A DNA stretch of 64,000 nt from Saprospiraceae bacterium (GCA_016722295.1 JADKGL010000037.1:372001-436000); one strand, 5' to 3'; shown: positions 17,922 to 27,270, counted from the stretch's first letter. Numbers and translations are program-made. The notes: generated from the sequence alone by a model not told the origin.

Positions 17922-20260
17922 TTTGCTTTCCACTTAAAATTCCAAGTAATAGAGGGAATTATTGTAAAAATAGAAACTTGTATTTCTTTCGCACTTAATT
18001 CGCCTTTTAAAACATTTGATTCAAAATCAGTATAAGTAAAAAATGGATTTTTATGGTTGTAGAAATTATATATTGAAAATGCCCAACTAGAAGTAAATTT
18101 CTTAGTAGTGTTTTTATTTCTGGTATAAACAAACGAAATATCAGCTCGATGATAATCCTCAATTCGTTTACTATTACGAGGGCCATATTCAATGTTTGGT
18201 GAATTATTAATTAAAAATAAACTTTGAATGGGTGTATAACTTCTACCTGTGGCGTATATAAAACTAGTCGAAACATCCCATTTTTTAGTAAGCTCAAACA
18301 TACCTACAAAAGTAAGATCATGTGGTCGATCATATGTTGTAGGAAACACTCTACCCTCTTCAATCTCATCAAACCATCTCTCTGTTTTTGAAATTGTATA
18401 ACCGATCCAACCAGTAAATCTGCCCGTATTTCTTCGCAATAAAAATTCAGCCCCATAGGCTCTTCCTGCTCCTGATACAAACTCATTTTCTACATCAGTT
18501 GAAAAATTTTCAATATAATTTTCTCTATAATCCAACTGATTATACATTGTCTTATAATAAACCTCTACAGAAGATTCTAATCCAAATTTCTTGATAAATT
18601 TATAATAACCTATCGCATATTGTATTCCTATTTGTGGTTTTACTTTTTCCGTACTAGGAACCCAAACATCAGCAGGCAACGTACTGCCTGAATTACTAAC
18701 TAAGTGTACGTATTGGGTTGCTAATGTGAATCCAGCTTTTACAGAGCTAGTGTTATCTATAGATTTATTAATTGAAATTCTTGGTTCTGGATAAAAATAA
18801 CGTTGAACTAATTCATTCTTACCAAATGTATCATTCGTTATTGAAGATGCATATGGCCCTATATGATTGAATAAAGAAACTCTTAGTCCTGCATTAACTT
18901 TTAAACCAGAATTTATAGTGATAATATCTGATAAATAAGCTTCAGTTTCATGCCCAAACTTTGGTTCGACTTTTGATTGAAAAGTAACTTCTCCATTAGA
19001 TGCATTTACAACATTAGGAGTGAATTTATGAAATGTATGACGGGCACCCATTTTAAATTGATGTTTTGGATTTGGATAGTAATCCAAATCCATTTTCACT
19101 GAATAATCTCGTATTCCAGAATTCACATTAAAACTGAATTCTTCTTGTCCACCAAGTAATGAAAAATTATAGTTATTTGTAATTAAGGCAAGATTAAAAA
19201 AAGTATTATCAGAAAGTAGATGATTCCAACGTATTGTACCTGTACCATTTCCATATGGTAATTTAACTTTAAATCCACGATCATTATTAGAAAATGAAAA
19301 CACATCTCGACCAAAATACGTACTTATATACAATCTATCTTTTCTACTGAACTGATAATTTACTTTGGCATTTAAATCATAGAAATAATAATTCGTTCCT
19401 GCAAAATTTGTACTTTTTATAAAGGGCTGAGCTATATCTAATGCATATGTTCGTCTAGTGGAAACAATAAACGAACTTTTTGATTTTTGAATTGGACCTT
19501 GAACTGTAAATCTAGAAGCAATTATTCCTATGCCTCCTTCTGCAACAAACTGTTCATTATTCCCCTCCTTCATCTGAACATCTATAACACTTGAAATTCT
19601 ACTTCCATACTCAGCAGGCATACTACCTTTAATTAACTCTACATTTTTGATCGCATCAGAATTAAACACACTAAAAAATCCAAGTAAATGTCCTGTATTA
19701 TAAACAATCGCTTCATCCAGTAAGACAAGATTCTGATCAGGTCCACCACCTCTGACAAACAGGCTTGACGTTCCCTCACTAGCAGACGATACTCCGGGTA
19801 GCAATTGCAATACTTTCATCAAATCTACTTCACCCATTAATGCGGGTAGTTTTTTTACTGTTTCGATGTTTACTTCTACATTCCCCATATCCGTGCTCTC
19901 GACATTATGCTTTGGATTTTTAGAAGAAACTACAACTTCTTTTATCTCGATTCCATTTGACATAGAAACATCCAATTCGAGATTATTGCTTAATTGAATT
20001 TCCTTTTCTACACTTGGGAATCCAATATAAGAAAATACAAGAGTATGCTTTCCCAATGGCAATGACAATGAATAAAAGCCATAGTAATTTGAAGTAATTC
20101 CAATAGATTTTTGTTCTTTCACAAAAATATTTACTCCAATCATCGATTCACCAGATTCTTTATCTTTTACATAGCCACTAACAGTATAATTCTGTGCAAA
20201 AAGTTGAGATAAACTAAATAAATGAATGCACAATAGGATGATTGTCTTAACACTTTTCAT
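17918..20260 (-). CDS. TonB-dependent outer membrane receptor with carboxypeptidase-like N-terminal domain
   Basis: About 780 residues. After a signal peptide (MKSVKTIILLCIHLF) comes a carboxypeptidase-regulatory-like domain (YTVSGYVKDKESGESMIGVN), a plug domain (DLMKVLQLLPGVSSASEG, SLFVRGGGPDQNLVLLDEA) and a C-terminal barrel ending NFKWKAK. TonB receptors import bound nutrients across the outer membrane using inner membrane energy. It pairs with the DUF4249 lipoprotein at 16986-17921. The ATG at 20260 starts at the signal peptide; an upstream in-frame start at 20278 is less likely. Substrate unknown. It lies in a run led by an Lrp/AsnC regulator. Confidence 0.92.
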   Translation of the reverse strand: MKSVKTIILLCIHLFSLSQLFAQNYTVSGYVKDKESGESMIGVNIFVKEQKSIGITSNYYGFYSLSLPLGKHTLVFSYIGFPSVEKEIQLSNNLELDVSMSNGIEIKEVVVSSKNPKHNVESTDMGNVEVNIETVKKLPALMGEVDLMKVLQLLPGVSSASEGTSSLFVRGGGPDQNLVLLDEAIVYNTGHLLGFFSVFNSDAIKNVELIKGSMPAEYGSRISSVIDVQMKEGNNEQFVAEGGIGIIASRFTVQGPIQKSKSSFIVSTRRTYALDIAQPFIKSTNFAGTNYYFYDLNAKVNYQFSRKDRLYISTYFGRDVFSFSNNDRGFKVKLPYGNGTGTIRWNHLLSDNTFFNLALITNNYNFSLLGGQEEFSFNVNSGIRDYSVKMDLDYYPNPKHQFKMGARHTFHKFTPNVVNASNGEVTFQSKVEPKFGHETEAYLSDIITINSGLKVNAGLRVSLFNHIGPYASSITNDTFGKNELVQRYFYPEPRISINKSIDNTSSVKAGFTLATQYVHLVSNSGSTLPADVWVPSTEKVKPQIGIQYAIGYYKFIKKFGLESSVEVYYKTMYNQLDYRENYIENFSTDVENEFVSGAGRAYGAEFLLRRNTGRFTGWIGYTISKTERWFDEIEEGRVFPTTYDRPHDLTFVGMFELTKKWDVSTSFIYATGRSYTPIQSLFLINNSPNIEYGPRNSKRIEDYHRADISFVYTRNKNTTKKFTSSWAFSIYNFYNHKNPFFTYTDFESNVLKGELSAKEIQVSIFTIIPSITWNFKWKAK

Positions 20261-20295
20261 ATACTTCCTTTCAAACATAATATGTGATGAAATGT

Positions 20296-21096
20296 TTATA
20301 TATGAACTGGCTTACATTCAAATCCTTTACGTTTCAATTGTGCTAGGATACCATATTTTCCATCAAAATGTGCTGCACCACAAGTTGCAAATACAGATTT
20401 AGTATCACAGTAGTTCAGTAGAGTCTCCACCATTCTAGTATTCCGTTGATAAAGCATTATACTTTTATGTTTCCCAAGCATTTTTTTTCCAAATTTATAC
20501 AAGTAATTTATCTCTTGATTCTTATACTTTTTTAACGAAATTTTCATAGACATCCTCAGTTGTTTTAGATTCGAAAAAGACTTACTTACCATTGCAAACT
20601 GCTCAGTTTCTGAAATCGAATTCAAAATGGAAAAATGTTCATGAAAATCTTCTAGTCCAATTAATTCTTTTGAATGCATTTGAGCAAAGTCAAAAAGCTT
20701 ACGATCGACATTCTGTTCGGGAGAACAATGAAGAAGTAGCAAACTAATGAAATTAGAAAACACTATAGGTTTAAGATGAGAAAAAGAATGAATATCAATC
20801 TTGTATCTACGAAATAATTCAAACTGTAAATCTGTAATAAATTTTTGGTATGACTCTGAGTTTAAAAAATCATCGCTTAAAAAAAGACATTCCTTTACAT
20901 CATGGATAGCTTCTTCATTAAAATTTATCTCTCCTGCAAAAACATCACAAGCCTTTACAAATGGTAAAACTTGTTGAATAATGTTTTCAATTTGATTGTC
21001 AATTAAATGAATACTAGCAAACAAAAAATGCTCCAACTCACTTTCTTTAGATTTGAATTTCCACAAAAGTGAATTTTTCTTTTTTGTTTGAAACAC
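20296..21096 (-). CDS. TraB/GumN family protein (TIKI/erythromycin-esterase-like fold)
   Basis: 266 residues. The ending FATCGAAHFDGKYGILAQLKRKGFECKPV matches the C-terminal GAGHLPGxxGL...L..KGY motif of TraB/GumN proteins, and FLFASIHLID near the N-terminus fits the family's GTxH-type opening. The family includes TIKI metalloproteases and many bacterial proteins of unknown role. No signal peptide is visible, unlike many relatives, so this one may act in the cytoplasm. It sits 13 bases after the Lrp/AsnC gene and upstream of the TonB receptor. Confidence 0.78.
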   Translation of the reverse strand: MFQTKKKNSLLWKFKSKESELEHFLFASIHLIDNQIENIIQQVLPFVKACDVFAGEINFNEEAIHDVKECLFLSDDFLNSESYQKFITDLQFELFRRYKIDIHSFSHLKPIVFSNFISLLLLHCSPEQNVDRKLFDFAQMHSKELIGLEDFHEHFSILNSISETEQFAMVSKSFSNLKQLRMSMKISLKKYKNQEINYLYKFGKKMLGKHKSIMLYQRNTRMVETLLNYCDTKSVFATCGAAHFDGKYGILAQLKRKGFECKPVHI

Positions 21097-21108
21097 GGAA
21101 ACAAGATT

Positions 21109-21582
21109 TTACTCAACAACGATTGGTAAACTCGCCTTATACTTAACATTTGATAGATTCATTAATGTCTTTAAGCGCTCCACTTCCTCAATTTGAGATA
21201 GTTTTTTGAATAATAAAAGTTCGTAACTTTGGATATCTTTACAAACTACCTTCAATAATACATCTGCATCGCCAGTAATAACATAACATTCCGTTACTTC
21301 ATCAATATTCTGAATATTTTCAATAAAACTTTCCAATGCTTTAGGCTTAACCCATGAAATATTGACAAGTACAAAAGTGCTTATAGTAAGATTCACTTTT
21401 TGAGGTGATACTTTTGCATGATAACTTTCAATTACACCAGTGGACTCCAATTTCTTTACGCGCTCCAATGTTGGCGCTGGAGACAAACCAATTTTTTTCG
21501 AAAGTTCAAGATTCGTAATCTTGCTATTCGTCTGAAGTAACTCCAATATTTTCGCGTCAATTTTATCTAATTTTTCACTCAT
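21109..21582 (-). CDS. Lrp/AsnC family transcriptional regulator
   Basis: 157 residues, the usual size. An N-terminal winged helix-turn-helix (DAKILELLQTNSKITNLELSKKIGLSPAPTLERVKKLE) is followed by a RAM effector-binding domain (VLVNISW...CYVITGDADVLLKVVCKD). Such regulators sense amino acids and often control their own gene and nearby metabolic genes. It lies directly downstream of glutamate dehydrogenase (gap 132 bases) and leads the TraB/TonB/gldC run, so either could be a target. The target is inferred, not shown. Confidence 0.93.
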   Translation of the reverse strand: MSEKLDKIDAKILELLQTNSKITNLELSKKIGLSPAPTLERVKKLESTGVIESYHAKVSPQKVNLTISTFVLVNISWVKPKALESFIENIQNIDEVTECYVITGDADVLLKVVCKDIQSYELLLFKKLSQIEEVERLKTLMNLSNVKYKASLPIVVE

Positions 21583-21631
21583 AATTCTAAAATTTACAAA
21601 ATAATATATGCTTTATGCTAATTGTAACGCA

Positions 21632-21639
21632 CAAAATTA
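21632..21639 (-). promoter_or_regulatory. Putative -7 promoter box (TAATTTTG) for the Lrp/AsnC gene
   Basis: TAATTTTG on the minus strand fits TAnnTTTG, about 50 bases upstream of the ATG at 21582 and inside the AT-rich 132-base gap after glutamate dehydrogenase. Lrp-type genes are commonly autoregulated from such a gap. Confidence 0.35.
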
Positions 21640-21714
21640 GAATATTATTTTGCTATTTAAGCAAAAAAAGTAAAACTTTAACGATTATTTTACGCTTTGA
21701 CCTAATTTAATCCT

Positions 21715-23136
21715 CTATGGGAAGATTCCAAGATTTTGGTAATCGTTTGAGACTTTATCCAAAGCAACAACAAATGCAGCGCTTCGTAAACTTTCTATTT
21801 TCTTTTTCCTCTTATAAGTCTCCCAAATTTGTTGGAATGAATTGATCATTGTTTCCTCTAAGCCAGACCGAACTAAATCAATTTCGTCAGCCCCTCTTGT
21901 AAGAAACTCTTTTTCTCTAGCTCCGATTGTTTTTTGAGTTAATTTTTCGACTACTCCAACAAATGATGAATAAGTATTAGAGTCAAATCGCTTTTCCATT
22001 CGACCAAATCTCATGTGCGATAAATTCTTTAACCATTCAAAATAAGAAACAGTCACTCCTCCAGCATTTAAGTACATATCTGGAACTATCAACACTCCTT
22101 TTTTAACAAGTATCTCCTCAGCATCTGCAGATACAGGCCCATTGGCAGCTTCACCTATGATTTTAGCTTTGATTTTTTTCGCATTATCCTTTGTGATCTG
22201 ATTTTCTAGAGCTGCTGGAATTAATATATCGCATTCCAATTCTAATGCTGCATCTCTTGACCCAAGGTTTTTTGTGCCTGGAAAACCGATAATCGATCCT
22301 GTTTCTTTTCTAAACTTTATCAATTTATCTACATCAATTCCTTTTGCATCATAAATTGATCCTTCATATTCAGCAACACCAATCACTTTGATACCACCTT
22401 CGTTTTGCATGATGCTTCCCGTAAAAGAACCAACATTCCCCATTCCTTGAATCACAACAGTCTTTCCTTCAAGTCCTTTTGTAAGACCAATTTTTTTCAT
22501 AGCATCTTCAGTGTTACATAGCTCTCTTAAACCATAGAAAACACCCCTTCCAGTTGCTTCATTACGTCCTCTGATACCATTTTGATTTACTGGCTTTCCT
22601 GTAACACAACCCGCTGCATCAATCTCTCCTCCTTTAAATGTAACATATGTATCAAGAATCCATGCCATTTCTCGAGGACCTGTTCCGTAATCTGGTGCTG
22701 GAACATCTATTCCAGGTCCGATAAAGTTTTTACGAATTAATTCAGAAGTATATCGTCTTGTGATACGCTCTAATTGTTCCTCATTATATGACCAAGGATT
22801 TATCTTTACCCCACCTTTAGCTCCCCCAAATGGCACATCAACAATAGCACATTTATAAGTCATGAGAGCAGCCAATGCTTCAACTTCATCTTTATTTACA
22901 TGTTGACTATATCGTATTCCACCTTTTGTTGGCAATCGATGATGGCTATGTTGAGCCCTGTATGCATTAATTACTTGGATCTGATTCCCAATGCGCACTG
23001 GAAAATTAATTTCGTATACTGCATTGCACACTTTGATCTGTTGTAACAAACCCTTTGGTATATCCGTATATGAGGCTGCTTTATCAAAGTTTTTATTTAC
23101 GCTTTCTAAAAATGAAACTTCTCCTTGTTTACTCAT
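21715..23136 (-). CDS. gdhA: Glu/Leu/Phe/Val dehydrogenase (glutamate dehydrogenase)
   Basis: 473 residues. It interconverts glutamate with 2-oxoglutarate and ammonia using NAD(P). Visible blocks: LPTKGGIRYSQHVNKDEVEALAALM (substrate side), the catalytic Lys motif PFGGAKGGVKI, GIDVPAPDYGTGPREM, and the Rossmann motif VVIQGMGNVGS. Near the end, DMYLNAGGVTVSYFEW is typical. The start overlaps the stop of the small ccmD-like gene by eight bases. The Lrp/AsnC gene follows. Cofactor preference cannot be read by eye. It could alternatively be a leucine dehydrogenase-type member, but length and motifs favour glutamate. Confidence 0.93.
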   Translation of the reverse strand: MSKQGEVSFLESVNKNFDKAASYTDIPKGLLQQIKVCNAVYEINFPVRIGNQIQVINAYRAQHSHHRLPTKGGIRYSQHVNKDEVEALAALMTYKCAIVDVPFGGAKGGVKINPWSYNEEQLERITRRYTSELIRKNFIGPGIDVPAPDYGTGPREMAWILDTYVTFKGGEIDAAGCVTGKPVNQNGIRGRNEATGRGVFYGLRELCNTEDAMKKIGLTKGLEGKTVVIQGMGNVGSFTGSIMQNEGGIKVIGVAEYEGSIYDAKGIDVDKLIKFRKETGSIIGFPGTKNLGSRDAALELECDILIPAALENQITKDNAKKIKAKIIGEAANGPVSADAEEILVKKGVLIVPDMYLNAGGVTVSYFEWLKNLSHMRFGRMEKRFDSNTYSSFVGVVEKLTQKTIGAREKEFLTRGADEIDLVRSGLEETMINSFQQIWETYKRKKKIESLRSAAFVVALDKVSNDYQNLGIFP

Positions 23137-23335
23137 GATTTATTTTATTTTCTAATTTTTTAATTTTCTTGTCAATTTGGATTAAATAAACTACTAATCC
23201 TATAAATACGATCAATATTACTCCAAAAACAACATTGATTTTGCCATTTTGTCTCATTATTGCATGAATACTTTCATTCGCAAAAACATCACCTACAGTT
23301 GAGATTAATATAAGAAATAATAATGATATTTTCAT
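23129..23335 (-). CDS. CcmD family small membrane protein
   Basis: About 68 residues from the ATG at 23335 (MKISLLFLILIST). A signal-like segment is followed by MRQNGKINVVFGVILIVFIGLVVYLIQIDKKIKKLE: one transmembrane helix with a basic tail, the pattern of CcmD-type proteins seen beside CcsA/CcmB in Bacteroidota. CcmD supports haem export in cytochrome c maturation. It lies about 95 bases after ccsA and overlaps the glutamate dehydrogenase start by eight bases. Confidence 0.78.
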   Translation of the reverse strand: MKISLLFLILISTVGDVFANESIHAIMRQNGKINVVFGVILIVFIGLVVYLIQIDKKIKKLENKINHE

Positions 23336-23429
23336 TTTCACAGCAAATTTCAAATTATTTATCATATTGCAGAAATTTAAGATCAATTTATATACAAATT
23401 AAAGCAAATTTGGAATTTTTTGTTCATTT

Positions 23430-24500
23430 TTATAGATTTTCATCTAATTTTTCAGAAATTAGATAATCACATTTTTCGATTCTGTATTTGAGCGATGCAA
23501 TCCATAAACCGATCAACGTAAAGGCTATAACTGCTGGATAAAACACAATTCGCAATGCATTATCCATATCATCTGAGCCAAACGCTGGATTTCCTCCATT
23601 CCCAGGATGTAATGAATCTGTCAATCTAGGCAAAACAAAAATCAAAGGAATAACAGCAACTAAAGCAAAAATATTGTAAGCCGCTGAGATTCTTCTCTTT
23701 CTATCAATATCATCGATGGATGCCCTCAAAATCAAATAGGCAAAATAAATCAACATAGTTAATGCAGACATATTGAGTTTAATATCCTGTGTCCACCAAG
23801 CATCCCATGTATAACGTGCCCATAAAGAACCTGTTATACAACCTAATATACCAAATGCTATTCCTGTAACAACCAAAGCATTAGACTTTAAATCATGATC
23901 CACATCATTTGTTTTTAAAAATCGAATAGAATGATAAACAGACATTCCAAACATGACAAACATCGCAAACCATAAAGACACATGATAGAATGTATTTCGA
24001 ATCGTCTCATACAAAATATTTCTATATGGAAATTCATGGCTTTTTCTATAAGTTAGTCCTAATCGCGAACCGATAGTCCAAGCAATTTTCCCTTCTTCTA
24101 TTGAAATCGAATCTTGACTTAGTATAATTTTTGAAGGAATTATCATACTTCCCTCTAATGGATGATCAACAATCACACTTGCGCTAACTAAAGATAATTT
24201 AGAAGGTAAAAACTTTGGCAATTGCACAGATACATTCATTTCAGAACTGCTCAATGCTTCATGCTTCTGACATAAAAGAAGATGCAAGCTATCAATTTTC
24301 AAAAAAACTCGGAACTTATTGGTTTCATTCAAAAAGTTTGAATTATAAGCTTTAATTAAAAATGTGACAGAATCTCCACTCCTAAATCTTGACGGAGACA
24401 CATCATATATCCCTGGTTTTAAAGGCATTAATAAACCCCAAGCCAGGATATATATAAACAAAAGAACACCAAGTATTTTCCACCAATATTGATATATCAT
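23430..24500 (-). CDS. ccsA: Cytochrome c biogenesis protein CcsA/CcmC family, with extra periplasmic domain
   Basis: About 356 residues. The C-terminal two thirds carry several transmembrane segments and the haem-handling tryptophan-rich motif GSLWARYTWDAWWTQD, with histidines in TFYHVSLWF and SLHPGNGGNPAF. CcmC/CcsA proteins deliver haem for covalent attachment to cytochromes c. The first transmembrane helix is separated from the rest by about 130 residues of beta-rich, presumably periplasmic sequence (starting PLKPGIYDVSPSRFRSGDS), which is more than a plain CcmC has. A non-ATG start at 24515 overlapping ccmB is possible; the ATG at 24500 is preferred. Confidence 0.88.
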   Translation of the reverse strand: MIYQYWWKILGVLLFIYILAWGLLMPLKPGIYDVSPSRFRSGDSVTFLIKAYNSNFLNETNKFRVFLKIDSLHLLLCQKHEALSSSEMNVSVQLPKFLPSKLSLVSASVIVDHPLEGSMIIPSKIILSQDSISIEEGKIAWTIGSRLGLTYRKSHEFPYRNILYETIRNTFYHVSLWFAMFVMFGMSVYHSIRFLKTNDVDHDLKSNALVVTGIAFGILGCITGSLWARYTWDAWWTQDIKLNMSALTMLIYFAYLILRASIDDIDRKRRISAAYNIFALVAVIPLIFVLPRLTDSLHPGNGGNPAFGSDDMDNALRIVFYPAVIAFTLIGLWIASLKYRIEKCDYLISEKLDENL

Positions 24501-24502
24501 AA

Positions 24503-25162
24503 TTAGCTTTTCCAAATCAAAGGTACAAGAAAAATTAGCAGAGCTGCGCTAAATAAATTAATTCCAATCAAAGGATATAAAGATGAATAGAAATCAAACT
24601 CAGGATTGGGGGCCATCAACTGCAACCCTATGGTAAACCCTAAACCAATAATAGGAAATGAAATAGGTAGACTTAATATCGCAATCAACAATTGCTTGCC
24701 TGAAATATTCGAGCTGATGAATGACGTAAAAGTGAGTATCATCCCAATTGCTATTACACAAAGCAAAATTAGTATCATCCAATGGAAGCTGAATTCAACT
24801 TTCATAGGCAATAAAATCCAAAAAGCTAACCACAACACTAATGAATATAAGGCTAACTCAGTAATAACAAAGATGCATTTACTGCCAAATTGAATATTGG
24901 GATGAATTAGTTGCATTGTATAGAGTTTGCTATCTCCAAGCTCATTTACAAAAATTTTATTACCGCAAAAAAAACAAATAAATAAAAAGCTAAACCAATA
25001 AGACAAGCTCCATGCCCTTTCAGTCTGCTCGCCAGAATAAAAATAAAACAAATAGGCTATTCCTAGCATAAAACCTAAAATTGCTCCAAATTGAAATAAA
25101 TGTCTTACTTCGAAAAGAAAATCCTTCTTTAAAAGTCCAAATACTTGATTTACAGTAAGCAT
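24503..25162 (-). CDS. ccmB: Haem exporter permease CcmB
   Basis: About 219 residues with six hydrophobic segments. CcmB is the membrane subunit of the CcmAB ABC transporter in cytochrome c maturation. The opening VFGLLKKDFLFEVRHLFQFGAILGF and the middle NELGDSKLYTMQLIHP and LPISFPIIGLG fit the family. The ATP-binding partner ccmA is not in this window. A TTG at 25168 precedes the ATG at 25162; the ATG is preferred. The gene directly precedes ccsA and is divergent from the amidase at 25299. Confidence 0.88.
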   Translation of the reverse strand: MLTVNQVFGLLKKDFLFEVRHLFQFGAILGFMLGIAYLFYFYSGEQTERAWSLSYWFSFLFICFFCGNKIFVNELGDSKLYTMQLIHPNIQFGSKCIFVITELALYSLVLWLAFWILLPMKVEFSFHWMILILLCVIAIGMILTFTSFISSNISGKQLLIAILSLPISFPIIGLGFTIGLQLMAPNPEFDFYSSLYPLIGINLFSAALLIFLVPLIWKS

Positions 25163-25274
25163 TGACAAATGTACTTCAAATTATAGAAATAAAAATATAT
25201 GAACTCAAATTAAAAAAAATATTAAATTATATAATATTGATTAATAATCATATACAAATATAATAATTTCATCA

Positions 25275-25282
25275 TATATTTG
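25275..25282 (+). promoter_or_regulatory. Putative -7 promoter box (TATATTTG) for the amidase gene
   Basis: TATATTTG matches TAnnTTTG and sits 16 bases before the ATG at 25299, within a very AT-rich divergent gap shared with ccmB. The predicted leader is only about 10 nt. No convincing -33 TTTG is seen. Confidence 0.5.
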
Positions 25283-25298
25283 CATTGAATTCGATTTT

Positions 25299-26642
25299 AT
25301 GAAGAAATTTTGTTCAATTTTTATAATTTGTTTTGGTATCCATATTGCTGGAAATGCTTGTGATGATCACGCTAAACCATTAAAAGTCAATTATTTAAAA
25401 GTTAAGGCTAAGAGTGGTCAAGGAGCACTTGCACTACTCCGCGAATATCAAGTTCTTGAATTTAGCTGTGTTTTGGATGAGTTTTATAAATTAAATAAAC
25501 TCAAAAAAAATGTAGATCTTAAAGTCGGCCAAGAATATTTACTCCCTATCAAAACGTTAGCATTTGATGGAAAAAGTATCCGTTCAACTCTTGACATTAA
25601 CGATTATGAACTTGCTAAATCAATAGAAAAATTTAATCAAACTGCAACCGCTAAAAAACTTAGAAAGCATGATTTTAAAAAAAGTAAACTTTTATGGGTT
25701 CCTCCATATGATATTACCTGCAATGATGTTGCAGAATCAAATCCTATCAAATCAGAGAATAAAGAATCAAAAAACACTAGTACAACATCTGAAAAGGAAA
25801 CCAAAGTAATTGTTGCAGATAAAAAGCTATTATCGCCAAACGATGAGATTGTTCATGCCGACAATACCAAGTTAGTATCGGAAACTCCTGAACTAAAAAG
25901 GGTATCAAATAAGAAAGTGACGTTTTCTCTATTTGGAAAAAAATATGAAGAAGTATCAATTGTATCAAACAAACTTAATGGACAAGCCTTTTATTTAGTA
26001 CCTGGACATGGCGGACCAGATCCAGGAGCAGTAGCCAAAAATATTCATGGCAATTTCGATGCTTGTGAAGATGAATATGCTTATGATGTTAGTTTGCGAT
26101 TGGCGAAAAATCTAATTGAAAATGGAGCCGAAGTATTCGTCATTGTACAAGATAAAAATGATGGAATACGAGATGAAATGTACTTAGATTGTGATACCGA
26201 TGAAGTTTGTATGGGAGATCATGAGATTCCAATCAATCAAAAAAAGAGATTACGACAAGGCATGAAAAAGGTAAATTCATTATACCATAAGAATAAAGGC
26301 AATAAAATAAAAAATCATTGGATGATCTCAATCCATGTGGATTCAAGACCTTCTGAAGACAGACAAGATGTATTTTTTTATTACCAATCAGATTCGCCAG
26401 AAAGTAAATCCAAGACTATCGATATCCAAAATGTATTTACTCAAAAGTATGAGACATTTCAGAATCGAGAATATAAAGGTAGCGCAAGTGCTAGACCATT
26501 GTATGTAATTCGCGCTTCACGCCCAGAGCCCATATTTATTGAGCTTGGAAATATATTAAATGCAAAAGATCGAGAACGAATTTTGCGACCAACCAATAGA
26601 CAATTATTAGCGGATTGGATTACCGAAGCTTTCCTTAAATAA
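25299..26642 (+). CDS. N-acetylmuramoyl-L-alanine amidase (amidase_3) with N-terminal linker domain
   Basis: 447 residues. A signal peptide (MKKFCSIFIICFGIHIAG) leads to a domain that looks LysM-like or LysM-derived (about 25-100; KSGQGALALLREYQV, VGQEYLLPI), then a Ser/Lys/Glu-rich linker, then the catalytic zinc amidase (about 228-447). Zinc ligands are visible: His in VPGHGGPDPGA, Glu in ACEDEYAYD, His in ISIHVDSRP and the catalytic Glu in PIFIELGNILN. The enzyme cuts the amide between MurNAc and L-Ala in peptidoglycan, usually during cell separation or remodelling. It is monocistronic, divergent from ccmB, with a promoter box 16 bases upstream. Confidence 0.9.
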   Translation: MKKFCSIFIICFGIHIAGNACDDHAKPLKVNYLKVKAKSGQGALALLREYQVLEFSCVLDEFYKLNKLKKNVDLKVGQEYLLPIKTLAFDGKSIRSTLDINDYELAKSIEKFNQTATAKKLRKHDFKKSKLLWVPPYDITCNDVAESNPIKSENKESKNTSTTSEKETKVIVADKKLLSPNDEIVHADNTKLVSETPELKRVSNKKVTFSLFGKKYEEVSIVSNKLNGQAFYLVPGHGGPDPGAVAKNIHGNFDACEDEYAYDVSLRLAKNLIENGAEVFVIVQDKNDGIRDEMYLDCDTDEVCMGDHEIPINQKKRLRQGMKKVNSLYHKNKGNKIKNHWMISIHVDSRPSEDRQDVFFYYQSDSPESKSKTIDIQNVFTQKYETFQNREYKGSASARPLYVIRASRPEPIFIELGNILNAKDRERILRPTNRQLLADWITEAFLK

Positions 26643-27262
26643 TTCTACAATAGGATTAATTATATTTTTTCATAAAATTGATTTGATCAAACTGAATATC
26701 AAAATTATGTGTTTCATTTTTGGTAGAAGGGAATAAATCATCTTTCTATCGCCCTACTCCATTCCACTGGTCCAACATTGCGTTACTTTTTAACTCATTT
26801 GCTACCAAAGCAAATATTTCCAGCCCTACATCTCAAATCCTTCAATTCTACTTAAGCATAGATATATCGTTGGATAAAATGAGTCTAAAAACTTGCTACT
26901 GTATTGATCTAGCTCCCTTCAAATAAAATCCAACGATTCAAGATAGATTTAAAATATTCTCTAGGTCAAATTTCAAATTTTTACCACCTTAAATTTTATG
27001 CTGTATTACCAAAAAATTTCTTATTTGATATGAAATAACATTAAAATGATCAGAAGCGAGCCTAAAAGCGAAGTATTACTTTGCCACCAAATATAAAGGA
27101 AGCGCATTATGTAAAATCTGTTAATATTCTGATAATAGAAAGCTAAAAGTGCTCCGATTTTAAATAAACTATTGACGCTCAAAACAATACGATTTTAAAC
27201 ATTAATTACTATTTAATTCAATCATTTTGAAAAAAATAAGACATAAGTAGAACTCCTTGACG
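26643..27262 (+). other. Intergenic stretch with no supported gene
   Basis: About 620 bases of AT-rich sequence between the amidase and secDF. A 68-residue open frame at 26720-26926 (plus) has no family features. On the minus strand, around 26650-26820, one frame reads GLEIFALVANELKSNAMLDQ, then a stop, then KDDLFPSTKNETHNFDIQFD, which looks protein-like but is broken. It may be a decayed gene end. Otherwise nothing is recognised. Confidence 0.5.
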
Positions 27263-27270
27263 TATATTTG
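27263..27270 (+). promoter_or_regulatory. Putative -7 promoter box (TATATTTG) for secDF
   Basis: TATATTTG, 33 bases before the ATG at 27304, fits TAnnTTTG. Short inverted arms AACTCC (27251-27256) and GGAGTT (27272-27277) flank the box. The box overlaps the alternative TTG start at 27268, which supports the ATG start for secDF. Confidence 0.5.

Noticed and set aside
26720..26926. A 68-residue open frame on the plus strand in the gap after the amidase
   Set aside because: No signal, domain or start context; the opposite strand looks more protein-like though broken.
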